A DNA stretch of 64,000 bases, taken from Nosema muscidifuracis (Eukaryota; Microsporidia; Nosematidae). Below, one piece after another: positions 25,300 through 38,315 of this stretch. Under the pieces are notes generated by a model. It was not told the DNA's origin, ran no database searches, and saw nothing but the letters and a program-made list of their open reading frames with translations. Made by a program: the position numbers and the translations under genes. The first letter of the stretch is position 1. Every line of letters begins with the position of its first letter. The stretch lies in the NCBI GenBank assembly GCA_028335825.1, contig JAIOKI010000003.1, positions 1 to 64,000 on the forward strand, in the 5' to 3' direction.

Positions 25300-26980
25300 T
25301 TATTAAATTTTAAACTAATTTTTATAACATTTGTTGTAATTCACCAGCAGTGATATAAAATTTACATACCTTCTAAAAAATGAACTATTATGAATTAAAA
25401 TATTCTGCATATGAAACCGATGATTTCGCAAAATGCTTGACAAATTTAGTTCTATATTATGAAATTCTATATTATAAACTGATAGAAAAAACAAGTATTT
25501 ATTTAGATGATTATTTTTATAGGTACCAATATAATGATCTCTTGAAAATACTTCAATACAACTTATAAAATAAAGTGGCGGGATTATACAAACTCCAGAT
25601 TTCAATGATTTCTTAAAATTTAAATATAGAGCAATACTTGCTGATTCATTATTTATTTCAGCAAATGATATCTATACTAGTGTTTTTAGTACAATTTGTT
25701 GCATTTATGAGTTTGGTTCTGTCATAATGACAAGATGTATCATTGATAGTGTAAAAGTCTCTATTCTAGAGTAAAGTCTGATTGTATGCTATTTACTAGT
25801 TTTTAAGATTCAACTAATTTTTATATTACTTAATTAATTTCAACAGATGGCTGAAGGTTATTCTTAAATAGAAGATTATATTGAGAAAAGAAAATTGTTT
25901 ATTGTGATATAGAATATTAAATAGAATTTTTATTGATGAGACTTTTAAGTGGTTATATGAAGCATATGTCATACATAGAAATTTCAATAAACAAAGTTTT
26001 CTTATTATATATTGTTTTTCGAATAAAAATGAATAAATTTATGTTAATGTCTTCAATATAATTAATCTTTTTTTTTTAATCACCCAGTAGATTTTCTCAA
26101 TTTCTCAAATTACAGGTCTCTTCTTTTCATTGTAGATAGACTACATGAAGATGTGTTCAGAATTTAGAATTTGTTTCATAATATAACACCCATGGAATTT
26201 TTTCATACTTGGTATTGATGATCACTTCTTCAGCTCTAGTTATAATTGATGAAGCTTGGAATTACATAATGATTTTATATATTTTTTATGATAAAAACTT
26301 ATTAAATTATGTAAAAAAGAAATTGTAGATCATTGTTTGATAGAGAAATATAATACTTTTCAAGTGGAGATAATAATGCTGACTAATGATATTCTTAAAA
26401 TTGAATAATATAATTAATTTCACTTTTTTGGAGGTTCTATATACTCAGAGATATTCAAATATTGAATAAAGTAAAAATCAATAGAATGATTACAGAATTA
26501 AAGTCAAAATAGAAAGAAATAATATGTTGATTATGAAAGCGAGATTATGAGATTACAATGGATCTTTTAATGCTCGTCTAATTAAGTCAAAAGAACTTCT
26601 GTGTAGTTTGAAAGGAGCAATTGATTAAATGTTAAATATTTTTTATGGTATTATTTTTTAAATAATTTTGAGGGTTTTGTGAAATAACGAACAAATAGAA
26701 AATAAAATTACCCCTATGTTTACTGATATTTTATATACATAATACAAAGCTCTAATATCAAACATCTTAATTTATATTATAAAGAAAAATAACTGATGAC
26801 TTATCAATAAAGAAATAATTCAACTTATGTTTGATAACATTTATGATATATTGATAATGAAGTCTAAATTTGATGAAACATTTATAGATGATGAATTTAT
26901 GCTGAGATAATATCTTTTTTATAATAATGAAGTTAAGTCAATCATTCTTAAAATTATGAAATTACTAAGTTCATGATGTA
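25300..26980 (+). mobile_element. MULE-like DNA transposon relic, copy 1
   Basis: A decayed transposase-like region. Translated fragments align with the relic at 57.6-59.2 kb: ILADSLFISANDIY at about 25630 matches ILADSHFVFRNEL there. A GDNNAD segment near 26355 corresponds to RTNNVVEVFHSKL there. YVDYESEIM near 26525 matches YVDQESDIKKLW, and the RLI..KELLCSLKGAI segment near 26580 matches RLITLEVLLCRLKEAI. The RTNN..E.FH..L signature is typical of the C-terminal part of Mutator-like (MULE) transposases, so I name that family tentatively. Stops and frame changes are frequent, and no terminal inverted repeats were found. A 62-codon frame at 25380-25568 lies at its left side. Confidence 0.5.
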
Positions 26981-27199
26981 AAGATTATGATAAATAATAA
27001 AATACATTTTTTTGGATAATATTGCCATGGAGATCTAGTAAATTAAAGAAATGTTTCTCCTTAATTAAGAACTTCTTCTTTTATGATCCCTGTATTTTTT
27101 TAATTTTTTGCCATATAATACTAATTAAAGTATTCCGTATCCTAAACTTTTGCAAGACATTCCTTCTCACTTATGCTAGTGGAGTTTTTTCTTCATTTC

Positions 27200-28560
27200 A
27201 GATTTGAGATAAAATGCTTCTAATATTAACAGATCATTATAATATGTCTAGTTAAATTCTATTTGTTTACATAAATATCTTTAAAGATTTCTTCATGTTT
27301 GATATTCTAATTATAATCTATCTTTCATTTTATTATATGATATAACTGCTTGGAAATGACTACACATCTAGTAATAAATTTATTCAATAATTAATCATTT
27401 ACGTAGTTTTCATATTTGTTGTAACTTTGAATTTCTTGTATTAATGACTTATCTTTCTTGATTATAGAACATATCCTGATCTCAATATTGTTTTTTAAGT
27501 TTAGTGTTAGATTGTTCTTTTTTATAATTTTAATTAATTTTTTGAATTCATGTCCTGTACATCATGATTATCTATATATAATAATATCATCTATATAGAC
27601 AATACAAGATTTACAAATTTTTATCCCCTTAAAATATTATCCATATAATTCTGAAAAATGGTTAATCCTTTTCATTCATATAGTAAATGTTTATATCTAA
27701 ATGATGTTTTATAAAGATCTTTTTATAAGAGCATAATATTAAAAACCCATCTTTAAAGTCTATATTAGTAAATTATTTATTACTTTTAATTTAAGAATTA
27801 AATGTTCTATATCTATCTAGATCTACTATTTTGTTATGATATATCAAGTTTAATATTATTATCACCCTTATATTAGGATTAATAAAGCTCTTATGTTTCT
27901 ATCCATGTTTATTTTGATTCTATACTATAATATTTCGATAACAGAAACTTTAATACTTCTTCCATATCATCTTTATATTTTTAAAAAATATTGGAATTCT
28001 TCTATACATTTTTATCATTAGACTAGATGAATATTTTATGTTCTTATTTATGGTTCCCTAAGGTATAATATAAAACTTTAGAAAATATTCTTTCTTTTTA
28101 TAATATATATCTTAAATTTCTTTTCAAGGTATTTTCACTCTTTTATAAATTGAAGATAAAATGAACATATACATCATGCTAGTATCAAATACTACTTTAT
28201 TTTTTAGTTTTGTAGATATATCAAATATTCTACATTTAATATTTTATTATACTACCTTTACTGTTATATCGAAATTTCTTCTTGATTTCTAATACTTATT
28301 TTATAAACATTCTTCTTTACTATATATCGAATATTTGTTAAATCTTGAATTAATTACATCATCTATTTTCTCTTTATTAATCATTTTATTGTTATATATT
28401 TCAAGTATATTATTTAGTGTCAGTATATATGTTTTACTATTGAATATTCTTTTCTAACTCCACAAATAATAATTTTATTGAAACATACCCTGGTATCTTA
28501 TACGTCGTGTTTTAATCTAACTTTCTTCAATATATTCTAATATCTTTGTTCTTTTCTTTA
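27200..28560 (-). mobile_element. Ty3/gypsy-type LTR retrotransposon relic (reverse-transcriptase part)
   Basis: Minus-strand translation shows the reverse-transcriptase core of a Ty3/gypsy element: a DFKDGF-type block near 27760 and the catalytic VYIDDII block near 27590. The expected spacing of fingers and palm lies between them. Upstream sequence to about 28560 is T-rich on the plus strand and probably belongs to the same polyprotein. It is heavily broken, with many lesions, and looks old. No LTRs could be recognised. Short plus-strand frames here (for example at 28563-28817) are shadows. Confidence 0.6.
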
Positions 28561-28599
28561 TAATGACTTATAAATATCAACAACATCTATTCATTTTTA

Positions 28600-30300
28600 A
28601 GAAACATTTTCTATTTCTCATATGTGATTTTCTACAAAACTTTAAATACTTCTGTGACAATTTATTATTTCATAATCAGATTTACTTAATTTTGTCTACA
28701 TTATTCATTATTTTGAACCATCTATATATTTCAAGCTTATTGATTTCTTTAAATTCTTTGTCTAATATTATGATAATTCAATTATATCATATACTAAAGG
28801 TTTATTTATGTCATTGAAATCAAAAGTTATCCTTATGCTTATATATGAATTTATATATGATTATAACCAATCATATTATCTTCAGTTATGGGTGAATATT
28901 TCTGAATGAAGTACCAATTACTTTGTACTTAATACGATAATTCAATATAAATAATTAAATGTTTTAATTTACAAAGACTTTAAATATGTTTGTTTATAAT
29001 GAAATAATGAGTATCTTCTTATTTTAATTATCAATTAATAGAATATAGTTTTATCTTTGATTTCATCTTGTATATCATATTATCTACACACAATTATAAA
29101 AAACTTTTTTAAATAATTTTAATTATGTCAGATTAATTATTAATATATTATTTTTTCCTCATAGATAAAACTTGAATTTAGATTCTATATATTAAAATAA
29201 ATGAAAGTATATAATACTGTTTTTAATTTTATTATATATTAAATATTAATGTGAGTATATGTATTTTATCTTGAATTTAATATAATTAGTTTATGAATGT
29301 ATTTCAGTTTTTGATAAATATAAAAATATTATTTATTAATAGAATAATTGACATAGTATTTAGATCATGTTATATTTATCTTTACTTAGTTAAATATTTA
29401 AACTGTATAAAATTCAATAAAAATAAATCTATGTATACTGAAAGTTTATAAGATTAATCATTATCATATTTATAGAATAGAAATCAAATTTTATGACAAA
29501 AAGTTTATTATGAAATATATATTATTTTTAATGTTATTACTAATTCTATTACAAATTTGTTTAATTAGTATAATTTAATTTATTTACTTAACGTTTTATG
29601 TATCATATATTTTATTTCTATAATATAATTTCTTATTTGTCTATTATTATTTATTCAATACTTAACTTATCAATGACTAGAAAATCACTTTTCTGTTGAA
29701 TATACTATAATTAATAATTTATCTGATACTTCTAGTTCTTAGGTAAAATAATTTTCTTTAATATTATAAGAAGATTCATCAATAAAATTTAATCTTATGA
29801 ATTTTAATAGTTACATATCATTATAAACTTAACATATTTTATATATTCTTCTCCTTATACTCACAATTTATTCTTATTTGAAATAAAGTAATTACTTCAG
29901 TCTTATACAATTATTAAATGTTCACATGTTCTCAGTCTTCTTATTTGATAAAGCCTCCTTGTATTTTTTAGTAAATCAGAGATATAAATATAAACATAGT
30001 TTATGTAAATCATTTGATAAGAAATTGATTTATTTATATCATCTTTAAAAATAGTTAATTTATCATTTTCTTAGATTTTTAATTCTAAACGATTATCATT
30101 ATCAAATACACTTAATCTATAACATGATATTTAATTTAAATACTTTTAATAAGGTGTAAATATCTAACTAATAATTTTTAGATTATATGAATAATTTCAT
30201 GTAACAGAAATATTACACATAACCTTCTGATAATAAACTAAAAATATTAAATTTTAATTTGAAAACTAATCAGTCTTATCAATGGTAAATAATGATAAAT
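28600..30300. other. AT-rich gap
   Basis: No recognisable gene. The left end may still contain debris of the neighbouring retroelement. Confidence 0.5.
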
Positions 30301-30333
30301 TTGAAATGTTAAAAAGAGATTATTAAGATTCAT

Positions 30334-31000
30334 ATGAATTCACAAGAAAATCAAAATATATTAAATTCTGATAATATGATCAATCTAGAATAAGATGATC
30401 TAGTTAAAAATAGTACATCAGAATTATCTTCAATTGATTCTGAAATACTGGTACTGATAATAGAAATAAAGAATATAGTGAAAATTAAGACTCAATCAAA
30501 AATAATATTGTATAGAAGAATCAATTATTTGGCATTGATAGCTTATGAAGAATTTATAAAATAGTATTAGATATACCATAATAATGTGTAAAATTAAGTA
30601 ATAAATAATTATAGGTAATTTATAATGAGTCATTTTTAGTGTTTATTAAAATCAATTCAAAGTTTATGTTATTGTAATAACTAGTGTATAGAAGAATTAT
30701 CATTATTAGATATGAATAATTATTTTAGTTAAGACACATATGTAAGATTTTGTTAATCTTTTAAAATTGATAATATCCTACGCTTATTTTCATAACGTTA
30801 AAGAAGCTAATATTAATATTATTAAAGAAATTGATGATCTGTGTATAGATATTGATAATTATAAATCTTAAAAATTTACTACATATAAATTTAGATATAA
30901 GATATTTAAAAGATACCGTTTCAATCTTTCATTTCTTAATAACTGAAAAATAGTAATCTTAAAGACAATTTGAATGTTTTACAAATGAAGAAGATTAAAA
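30334..31000 (+). pseudogene. Decayed member of the cysteine-rich membrane family
   Basis: An ATG at 30334 opens a hydrophilic N-terminus (MNSQENQNILNSDNMINLE and onward) that soon meets stops. Around 30627-30740 the fragments CLLKSIQSLCYCNN and CIEELSLLDMNNYF follow the spacing of the intact relative at 55523-56584, where KCLEHYTRKLCNCDP is followed by CLKYSYDYLSFYRIC. A further fragment near 30800-30900 (IKEIDDLCIDIDN) matches the second cysteine cluster. The end with the membrane segments is not recognisable. It has several stops and frame changes and is the most decayed of the four copies. Confidence 0.5.
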
Positions 31001-33540
31001 AATAGATACAAGATTATTTGATCATAGGTTTTCTATATATTATAATTCTATTTTTTAACATATTCATCAAATGAAATAGAAGACGATCAAAAGTCTAAAT
31101 ATTTCATCATAATACCTGTGTATTTTATATAAATTTTATTCATGAGATTTCTAGATGTATTAGCATATAAAAATATTCAGCTCTTGGTTTGTAAATTTTC
31201 TTATCATCATTATGCTATATAATGTACATATTATGAAAAGATATTTTAATGATGTAATTATTAAATTGTTTATTTAATAAAATATGAATTGTATTTTGTC
31301 GAATACAGTTTTTATTTTAGAATATTAACTTACTTTATAATTATTTTTTTATTATTAAAATAATACATTATAATACAAGTAACAAAAATAATTGATCTAA
31401 TATTTAGTATTAAGATATAAAAATCTTCTATTATTTAAATATATATAATTTTAATTAAGTATTTACAAAACTTTTCTAACTAAAATTATTGAGTATAAAT
31501 TTCTTATATTCAATACTATTGTGAGATTAAACATTCTTTACTATAAATATAATTCTTGAACCCTTATTAACTTGAATTTAAATCTATATATATATAAATA
31601 ACTCATAAAAATGAAATCTATATTTATACATGATATTACAATTCTATCATCTAAATAACATCACAAATAAATATTTTAGTATTCTTTTTTGAATCACTAA
31701 TTAATTTTTATAGATGTGTCATATAATATCTTCATTGATGTTCAATCAATCATAAAATAGAATCTAAAAAATATCTTTCAAATATTTATTATTGATAAAA
31801 AATTTCTTATGTCTTACTAATCTATATATCATTGACAATTAAATCTAATAATATTTTTTATCCCTCTTAAATAAGATCATTTTTTTATATCTCATAGAAT
31901 TAATGAATAAAGAAAATTTAGTATGACTCGACTTATTTAATCAACATTGTACACAGTTTATGATAAATGTCTTAAAATTTATATTTCTTTCTTTATATTA
32001 AGTATCATTATCATAAATAGATTTTTAGATTAAAATTATGTCAGATCTTTATTAAGTATATTTCAATAATTTAGATATAATTAGAATATTAGAGGATCAA
32101 AGTAATTTTACACAGAAAATAGTATATTATTAAATTATATATTCTAATCTATACTTTTCTTATACATAAAGAATATTTATACTTCATCATATATTTTTAT
32201 ATTATATAGTATAAGAATATCATGATCTATTTTACTTATATCATTTTTTGTAATATCTATACTTATTAGATATTATTCTTGTATAAGAGAGAATATAAAA
32301 ATTTTCATAAGGACTGTAAAACTAATTTAATACAATCTAATGTGTATATGATGACTGATAATAGAAGAAAGTACAAGAGTACAAGAATTAATGATTTAGC
32401 AATATTTATACTCTAAATATATACAAATATCTTATTAAAAATAATTTCATTTTTGTTATTTCAACTATCTACAGGAATTATAAATTTTTAACTTTTTTAT
32501 ATTTTATCTCTAATATTGTGTATTAGAATAATTTCTCTTTTTATTTATAATAATTGACTTTTCTTAATTTTTTACCGTTATTTCAAATTTATGTTTTTTA
32601 TTCTTTAGATATTACTTTTATATATGATAAAATAATAAAATATTTACATGATATATATTTCTATTAATAACATAAGTAAGATATTTTAATATTTTAAATT
32701 TTCATGTACTTACATAAATCATAGATATATCTCAATATTTTACAATATCTAGAACTTGTGATAAAACTTCTAAATTAAAGCATCAATATTATTTATTTTC
32801 ATATCATGAAAGACATAGAAATTATTCAAAAAAAATTACACTAATTAAATTACATTTTATATGAAATTTATTAATAATATCTCATGATTATAAATTAGTG
32901 ATATAACTTATGTAATATCTTGTTCTTTTTAATATTCATCTTTATTAATAATTTTATAATTCTAACCTTTTATATAATACAAGTATTTATAACAATATAA
33001 ATCAAAAAATCTTATATATATTATGATTTGTGATTAAATCAATCATTCTGTCTGTTTAATTTTTCTAAATATTTTTTTCTATTTCTAAAATATATGTCAG
33101 ATATCATCTCATGAATATTTCAATAATTCTATAATTATAAATTTTCATCATTATTTTTATAAATTTCTATCATCGTATTATTGGATATTATACTTTGTTA
33201 ATTGAATATATTATTATAAATAAACAGAAAATTTATTTTTTTTACTCCCCAATTTTATTTCAGTTTAAAAAATATCCCTCTATAATAATTTTGAATAAAT
33301 TAATATTTTCTATAATTTTAATTTATTTGATGATTTCTTATGCTAAATGATCTATTTAACTAAGTGTATGTATAAAAAGTATATTTTATAAATATACAAT
33401 ATATTTTTTGTAAATTAATTGATTAATTAAATAATGTTTCTTATTCTACTATTTAGATGTATTAAATATGAAATATATTGTATCTTTATAAAAAAGTTAT
33501 TTAATTAAAAATATATGCTTAATGATACAAATTGTAGAAG
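31001..33540. other. AT-rich desert between two family relics
   Basis: About 2.5 kb with no gene recognised. Confidence 0.6.
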
Positions 33541-33546
33541 GGTATC

Positions 33547-34531
33547 GTGGATAAAAACTCATATTTAGATAATACTTCTATAAATTAGGAAAAAAATATT
33601 TCATCTGAATCGAATATTTCTGTCTTGACAATACAATTATCATATGATGATACTAAAGAACAATCATCATCAAAATCTGTAGATATTTATATTGATATAA
33701 AATATGAAGAAAACATACCAGTTGTCAAGAATATAATACTTACTGAATCAGATACTAATGAAAAGTCTTTTGAATATAAAACTCTCATTGACTGGTATAA
33801 TAAAGAATATAGAACTTATGTAAAGAAATTGAATATTCTACATTAACTTTGCAGAAATGTATGATCAATTATCCTAAATGTTTACAGAGCTCTATTAGAA
33901 AGTTATGTAAATTTAAAGAAGATTTAAATATTTATTCGATACAGATACAATATATAATGATAATCAATATTTAAATTGTTGCTGGCCTTCTAAATTTATT
34001 GATGGGTAAATAAAATATTACAGATATGAGGACAATAAAGAACTAGCTTCTAATCTTTTTTATAGAGAGATTGTAAAATTATGTTATACATCAAAGATTT
34101 ATGATTCTTCAAATTGTGCTGCTCTTGAATTTCGTGATCAATGTCATAATGAAATTGAATGTACTGAAGAGATTTTTAATAAGATTAATTTTGATGAATG
34201 TTCTAATATAGATTTCGAAAAACATATCAGAAAACTTGAAAATATATTTAATTTTAGAATGCTTAATATTAATAGTACTTCGAATGTTAAAGTAAATAAT
34301 AAGAAGTTACAAAAAAGAAGTCTAAATGATTCATATTATAATTCAACATATCTTCCTCTTATCAAAGATAATCTTGATAGTATAAATAAAAAGATTTCTT
34401 CAATAGTAATACCAGTTGATTTTGTATTAATATTGTTTATAGGATTGATAAGTGTGCTAATACGTAAGAATAAGACTAATAAAAATAAAATATTATTATT
34501 GGTAGCTTCTTTATCTCTTACAATAGTTTAA
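33547..34531 (+). pseudogene. Broken member of the cysteine-rich membrane family
   Basis: The N-terminal part survives as an open frame at 33625-33846, which in phase extends back to a GTG at 33547 across one stop. The middle is frameshifted: a segment near 34090-34200 reads CAALEFRDQCHNEIEC, matching CSAYELRDECFNNLKC of the intact copy at 55523-56584. The C-terminal part is an open frame at 34259-34531 with a hydrophobic segment (VDFVLILFIGLISVLI), then lysines and a second hydrophobic segment (ILLLVASLSLTIV). This is the two-TM tail of the family. It lies on the same strand as its neighbours at 30.3 and 38.3 kb, consistent with a decayed tandem cluster. A pseudogene, or a gene carrying several sequencing indels. 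Confidence 0.7.
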
Positions 34532-34539
34532 TTTATATT

Positions 34540-34870
34540 CTTCATTCTAAGAAATGATATATTTATGATTAATTAAATATTTAATTATCCTAGATTAGTT
34601 AAATAATCATTTTAAAATTTATTGTTAATATATTGATATATTTTTATAATTAAATATTTAATTTAAAATATCTTCTAATATGTTACTTTTGTCATTAATT
34701 GTTAAATATTATAATTTTTATATTTATTTATACCTTTTTTTCATAAATATTTCAATAAATAATTTTTGATTTTTTAGTTACTGTGAATATATTCTTATAC
34801 AATTTCTATGTAAATTAATTTGATGATATAATCAGAAAATAATTTATTTGAATATAGTCTTTATTTTATC
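34540..34870. other. AT-rich spacer
   Basis: Drifted AT sequence between the family relic and the LINE relic. Nothing recognised. Confidence 0.5.
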
Positions 34871-34879
34871 AATATTTTC

Positions 34880-36350
34880 TCTTTTCATTTTTCTTCATCA
34901 ATAGTGTCTCTAATGTAATCTAGAAGACTCTTGTTTAAATATATGGTTTATTTGTATCTATAATGAATTTAATCTTGAAAGTGGAAATTAGTCATATCAC
35001 ATCTACTAAATTTGGTATTAATATTGACTTTATTTGTATATAAAAAAATAAGTGATTATTTAACAGATCATATTTTATGTTATTTCTCTATTCTCAGATT
35101 TTCAATTCTATCATTCCAACCTTGAATAGAATATTTCATTCTGATATTATCAATAGAAAAGATATATGATCTATTATATAACATTTTAATCTCTACATTT
35201 TTTGTAGTAATATCTAATTCATAGATGTATACATCTTAAAGCTTCATTATGTATCTCATATTCTATCATCGTTGAACATTACCTTCTTCAAAGAATATAT
35301 ATCTGGTAGCTGAATAATGCTTCTAATTCTCTGGGTAACTAGTTTCCTTTTGTAAACAGTATTCCAGAATATTTAACATGTAACTAGTGAGTCTTTATAT
35401 TATCTAAATAGTTTAGTGTGATTATTTATATTAAATACTTAAATAAAAAAATCTGGTTCTAGATAATAATTTATGTATTTTTATAGTCTCATTAAACTTA
35501 TTCAATATCATTACTACTCTTATATGAATATTTTCACCCCTTTTATTCTGCATTCTAGTCTCATTGTAGTCTTTTTTCTAGATAAATGAACCCTTTATTT
35601 ACATACTGATTGATAGTGTATGTAATATTTAATAAAAATCTATCAGTTAGAATCATCTAGTTCTCTATATTTATATATTTATTCAATGATATAACATGTT
35701 AATTAGATTTAAATTTAATATATTTTCATACTCTAATCTCAATGATTCACAACTTTTATTTTTAAGTAATTATATCTAATATGTATTTTTAGTAATTTAT
35801 TAAAATCTTAACAGATTTCTATGTTAGTAGACTATTCTTTTATATTTATTTCTAGTCCTACTATATAAAATAATTTCTTTCTCTTACAATATCATTAGAA
35901 GTTCATCTATTTTTATAAAATGAGGTTATATAATAATCTTGTTCTATAATAATTTGAGTATATTTCATTAAGTTTTTTACTTATTTAATAAATTTCTATA
36001 TTTATTTTATACTTTATTAATCTTAGTTTTATATTGAGTAGTTCATCTTTAATATCTGTTAGTCTTTTACTTATATATGTATACCCTATTAAAAATTATA
36101 TTGGTAAGTGATTGATGTTCGGGATCTTATACACATAATACTGAGTATTCTTACGCGATATTTTACAATATATATGTAGTATATTTAGACATGCAAATAA
36201 TTGATCTAAATACTTTGCTAATCAAAGGAATCTCTTTTAGTATCAAATACGTTATTCATTTATCACCTTCTCCTCATCGTATCAATCTCTATACTCTTTC
36301 ACAATATTATATAAATCATTATGTCTTGAAAAACAGAATAATAATTTAAA
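34880..36350 (-). mobile_element. LINE relic, R4/Dong-like, heavily decayed
   Basis: Minus-strand fragments follow the order of the better preserved LINE at 42.0-43.6 kb. A VGLEIN block near 35855 matches the end of the reverse-transcriptase domain. A segment near 35230-35265 reads EIHNEALRCIHL, matching RRHNEVLRCIHL in the other copy. A C-terminal segment near 34890-34935 (TLETLLMKKN) matches the TLESR end of that copy. The distance between the last two landmarks is shorter here (about 335 versus 470 bases), so an internal deletion is likely. Many stops are present. It shows strong AT drift, so it is older than the 42-kb copy. Confidence 0.55.
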
Positions 36351-38315
36351 TTATTCTTATGCTATTCAATTTAGAAGTCAACTTATTATAATCTTAAATT
36401 TATCTTCTAAAAATAACAAATGTATCTTGTTTAATTAATTAATATTCTAATCATAATAAATAGTTTCTTTAATTTTCTATGAGTTTATGTCTTATGCCTT
36501 GTTCCTTTGTCTAGTTTTCTTAGATATATCTATTTATTTGTTTTTAATATAATTTGAATTTAATGTTGTAAATTAATGTTTGCTTATATGAATAATATTA
36601 TTATTGTAAATTTTTAGATTTAAAATATTTTTCAATTTTTTAATTGTTGTGTATTTAGCTCTGATTATTTTTTCAACTATATTATCTATCCAAAAATCAT
36701 TTCTTGATAAATTATTTGAATTATATCCTATATATAAAGATTTTGTAAAAAATGTTGAAAATTAAATTTAGTGAATTTAGGTCAATCTGTACTTTACTTT
36801 ATTGAGTTTATTTTTTTCTTGTTATTTCTACATCTTCTATCTCTTTATAATTTATTTCAGTCATACTCATCTAACTATATATTTATATTCTCTTATCTAA
36901 GTGAGATTTCTTTCTTTTTTGATGAATAACTTTTGTTATATTATTAAATAAATATCTTTAAAATTGTTACATTATATTTATGTTTTTTAATTCAAGAATA
37001 TGCTTTCATATACTCAATATTTCTATTATTAAAAAAATATCTTTGAGACTTCTTAGACCTTTATCTCATTTAATAATCTAGTTCATGATCTGTAAGTATT
37101 TTATAAATTTTAGTTTCTTTTTTTACTTATCTTTATGAGATTATAAAAGTATCACTTGTAAATATTAATCATTTTATTTTTCATTATTATATATGTTTAA
37201 ATTTATAATTTCATAATATTATTTTTATTAAATGGTATTTTATGAATAAGTTACAATAATATATCAAATATATTCATTTTTCTAAAATCATGATAATTTG
37301 TCATAATTGTCAGTACATATTTATTTCAGTATCATTGAAAAACTTCTTACCTAATTTTATAAATATTCTTATGAAAATATAAAAATATAATTTTATGATT
37401 TCAATATATTCTCATTCTTTAATTCTAATTTATAATCTCAATATTTGTATCATGAGGTAATTATATCTGTTGTTTCTACAAACTAAGTCTAAAAATATTG
37501 AAGAAGTATTTATTCTTCTCATAAATATAGAATGTTGATTTAAAATTATGTAGTTGATGTTTCTAATCTTATTTATAGGTTATATTAAATTAACTAGAAT
37601 CACTATAAATATTACTCAACAAATAAATATTATTCTTTCTCAATAAATAATATAATTGATATAAAATATATTCATATATGATAAGACTATTATTTTATTT
37701 CATAGACTTTATTTAAAAGTATTCATATACATTGTAATAGATCATCTATAATTTAATGAATAAAAGATTTAGTTCTATTAGAAAATATAAGAGGTTTTTT
37801 TGAGATGAATGAGATATCTCTAAAGCATTGAGAAATAATGACACTAATAAAATAACTTATATCAATATATTTATAATCTTCTTGATAAATAGATTTATTA
37901 ATTTATATTGATATCTTAAATGTATAATTATATAAATTCTTATAATATTATTATTAAGTTGTTTTATATTGTATTCTTTAAATCTTATTAAATATCTTAT
38001 TATTTTAGTATTAAAAGATATATACTCATATTATTCATAACATATAAAGTATTTATCAATTGAATAAATGATCATTAATATAATTCATTTATCATATATT
38101 ATTTAATAAATTTCTTTAATGTTAGATATAAATATTTAAAGCATTATGTTTAAATTAATATTTTAATTTAGATAATTTAATTAATTAAATTTGTTTACAG
38201 TTATTAATTTATTTTATAATTAATATTTTATTGATGAATAAGTTTTATTCAAATAATAAAAAATAATTAATAATAATATTATTTGATAAATAAGTTACTT
38301 TTATTAATTATTATA
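36351..38315. other. AT-rich gap with possible LINE 5' debris
   Basis: T-rich on the plus strand to about 37.2 kb, so the LINE coding region may extend here, but no motif can be named. The rest is empty. Confidence 0.45.

Noticed and set aside
25315-25605. Minus-strand frame of 96 codons
   Set aside because: It overlaps the plus-strand MULE-like relic, whose sense is supported by similarity to another copy. No start motif.
28563-28817. Plus-strand frame of 84 codons, Phe/Leu-rich
   Set aside because: T-rich shadow at the border of the minus-strand gypsy relic. Hydrophobicity is due to base composition.
30334-31000. Reassigned stop codons (TAG as Gln) to explain near-open frames
   Set aside because: Several relics become longer if TAG is read as an amino acid, but the intact genes use TAA, TGA and TAG normally at their ends, and the relics also contain frame changes.
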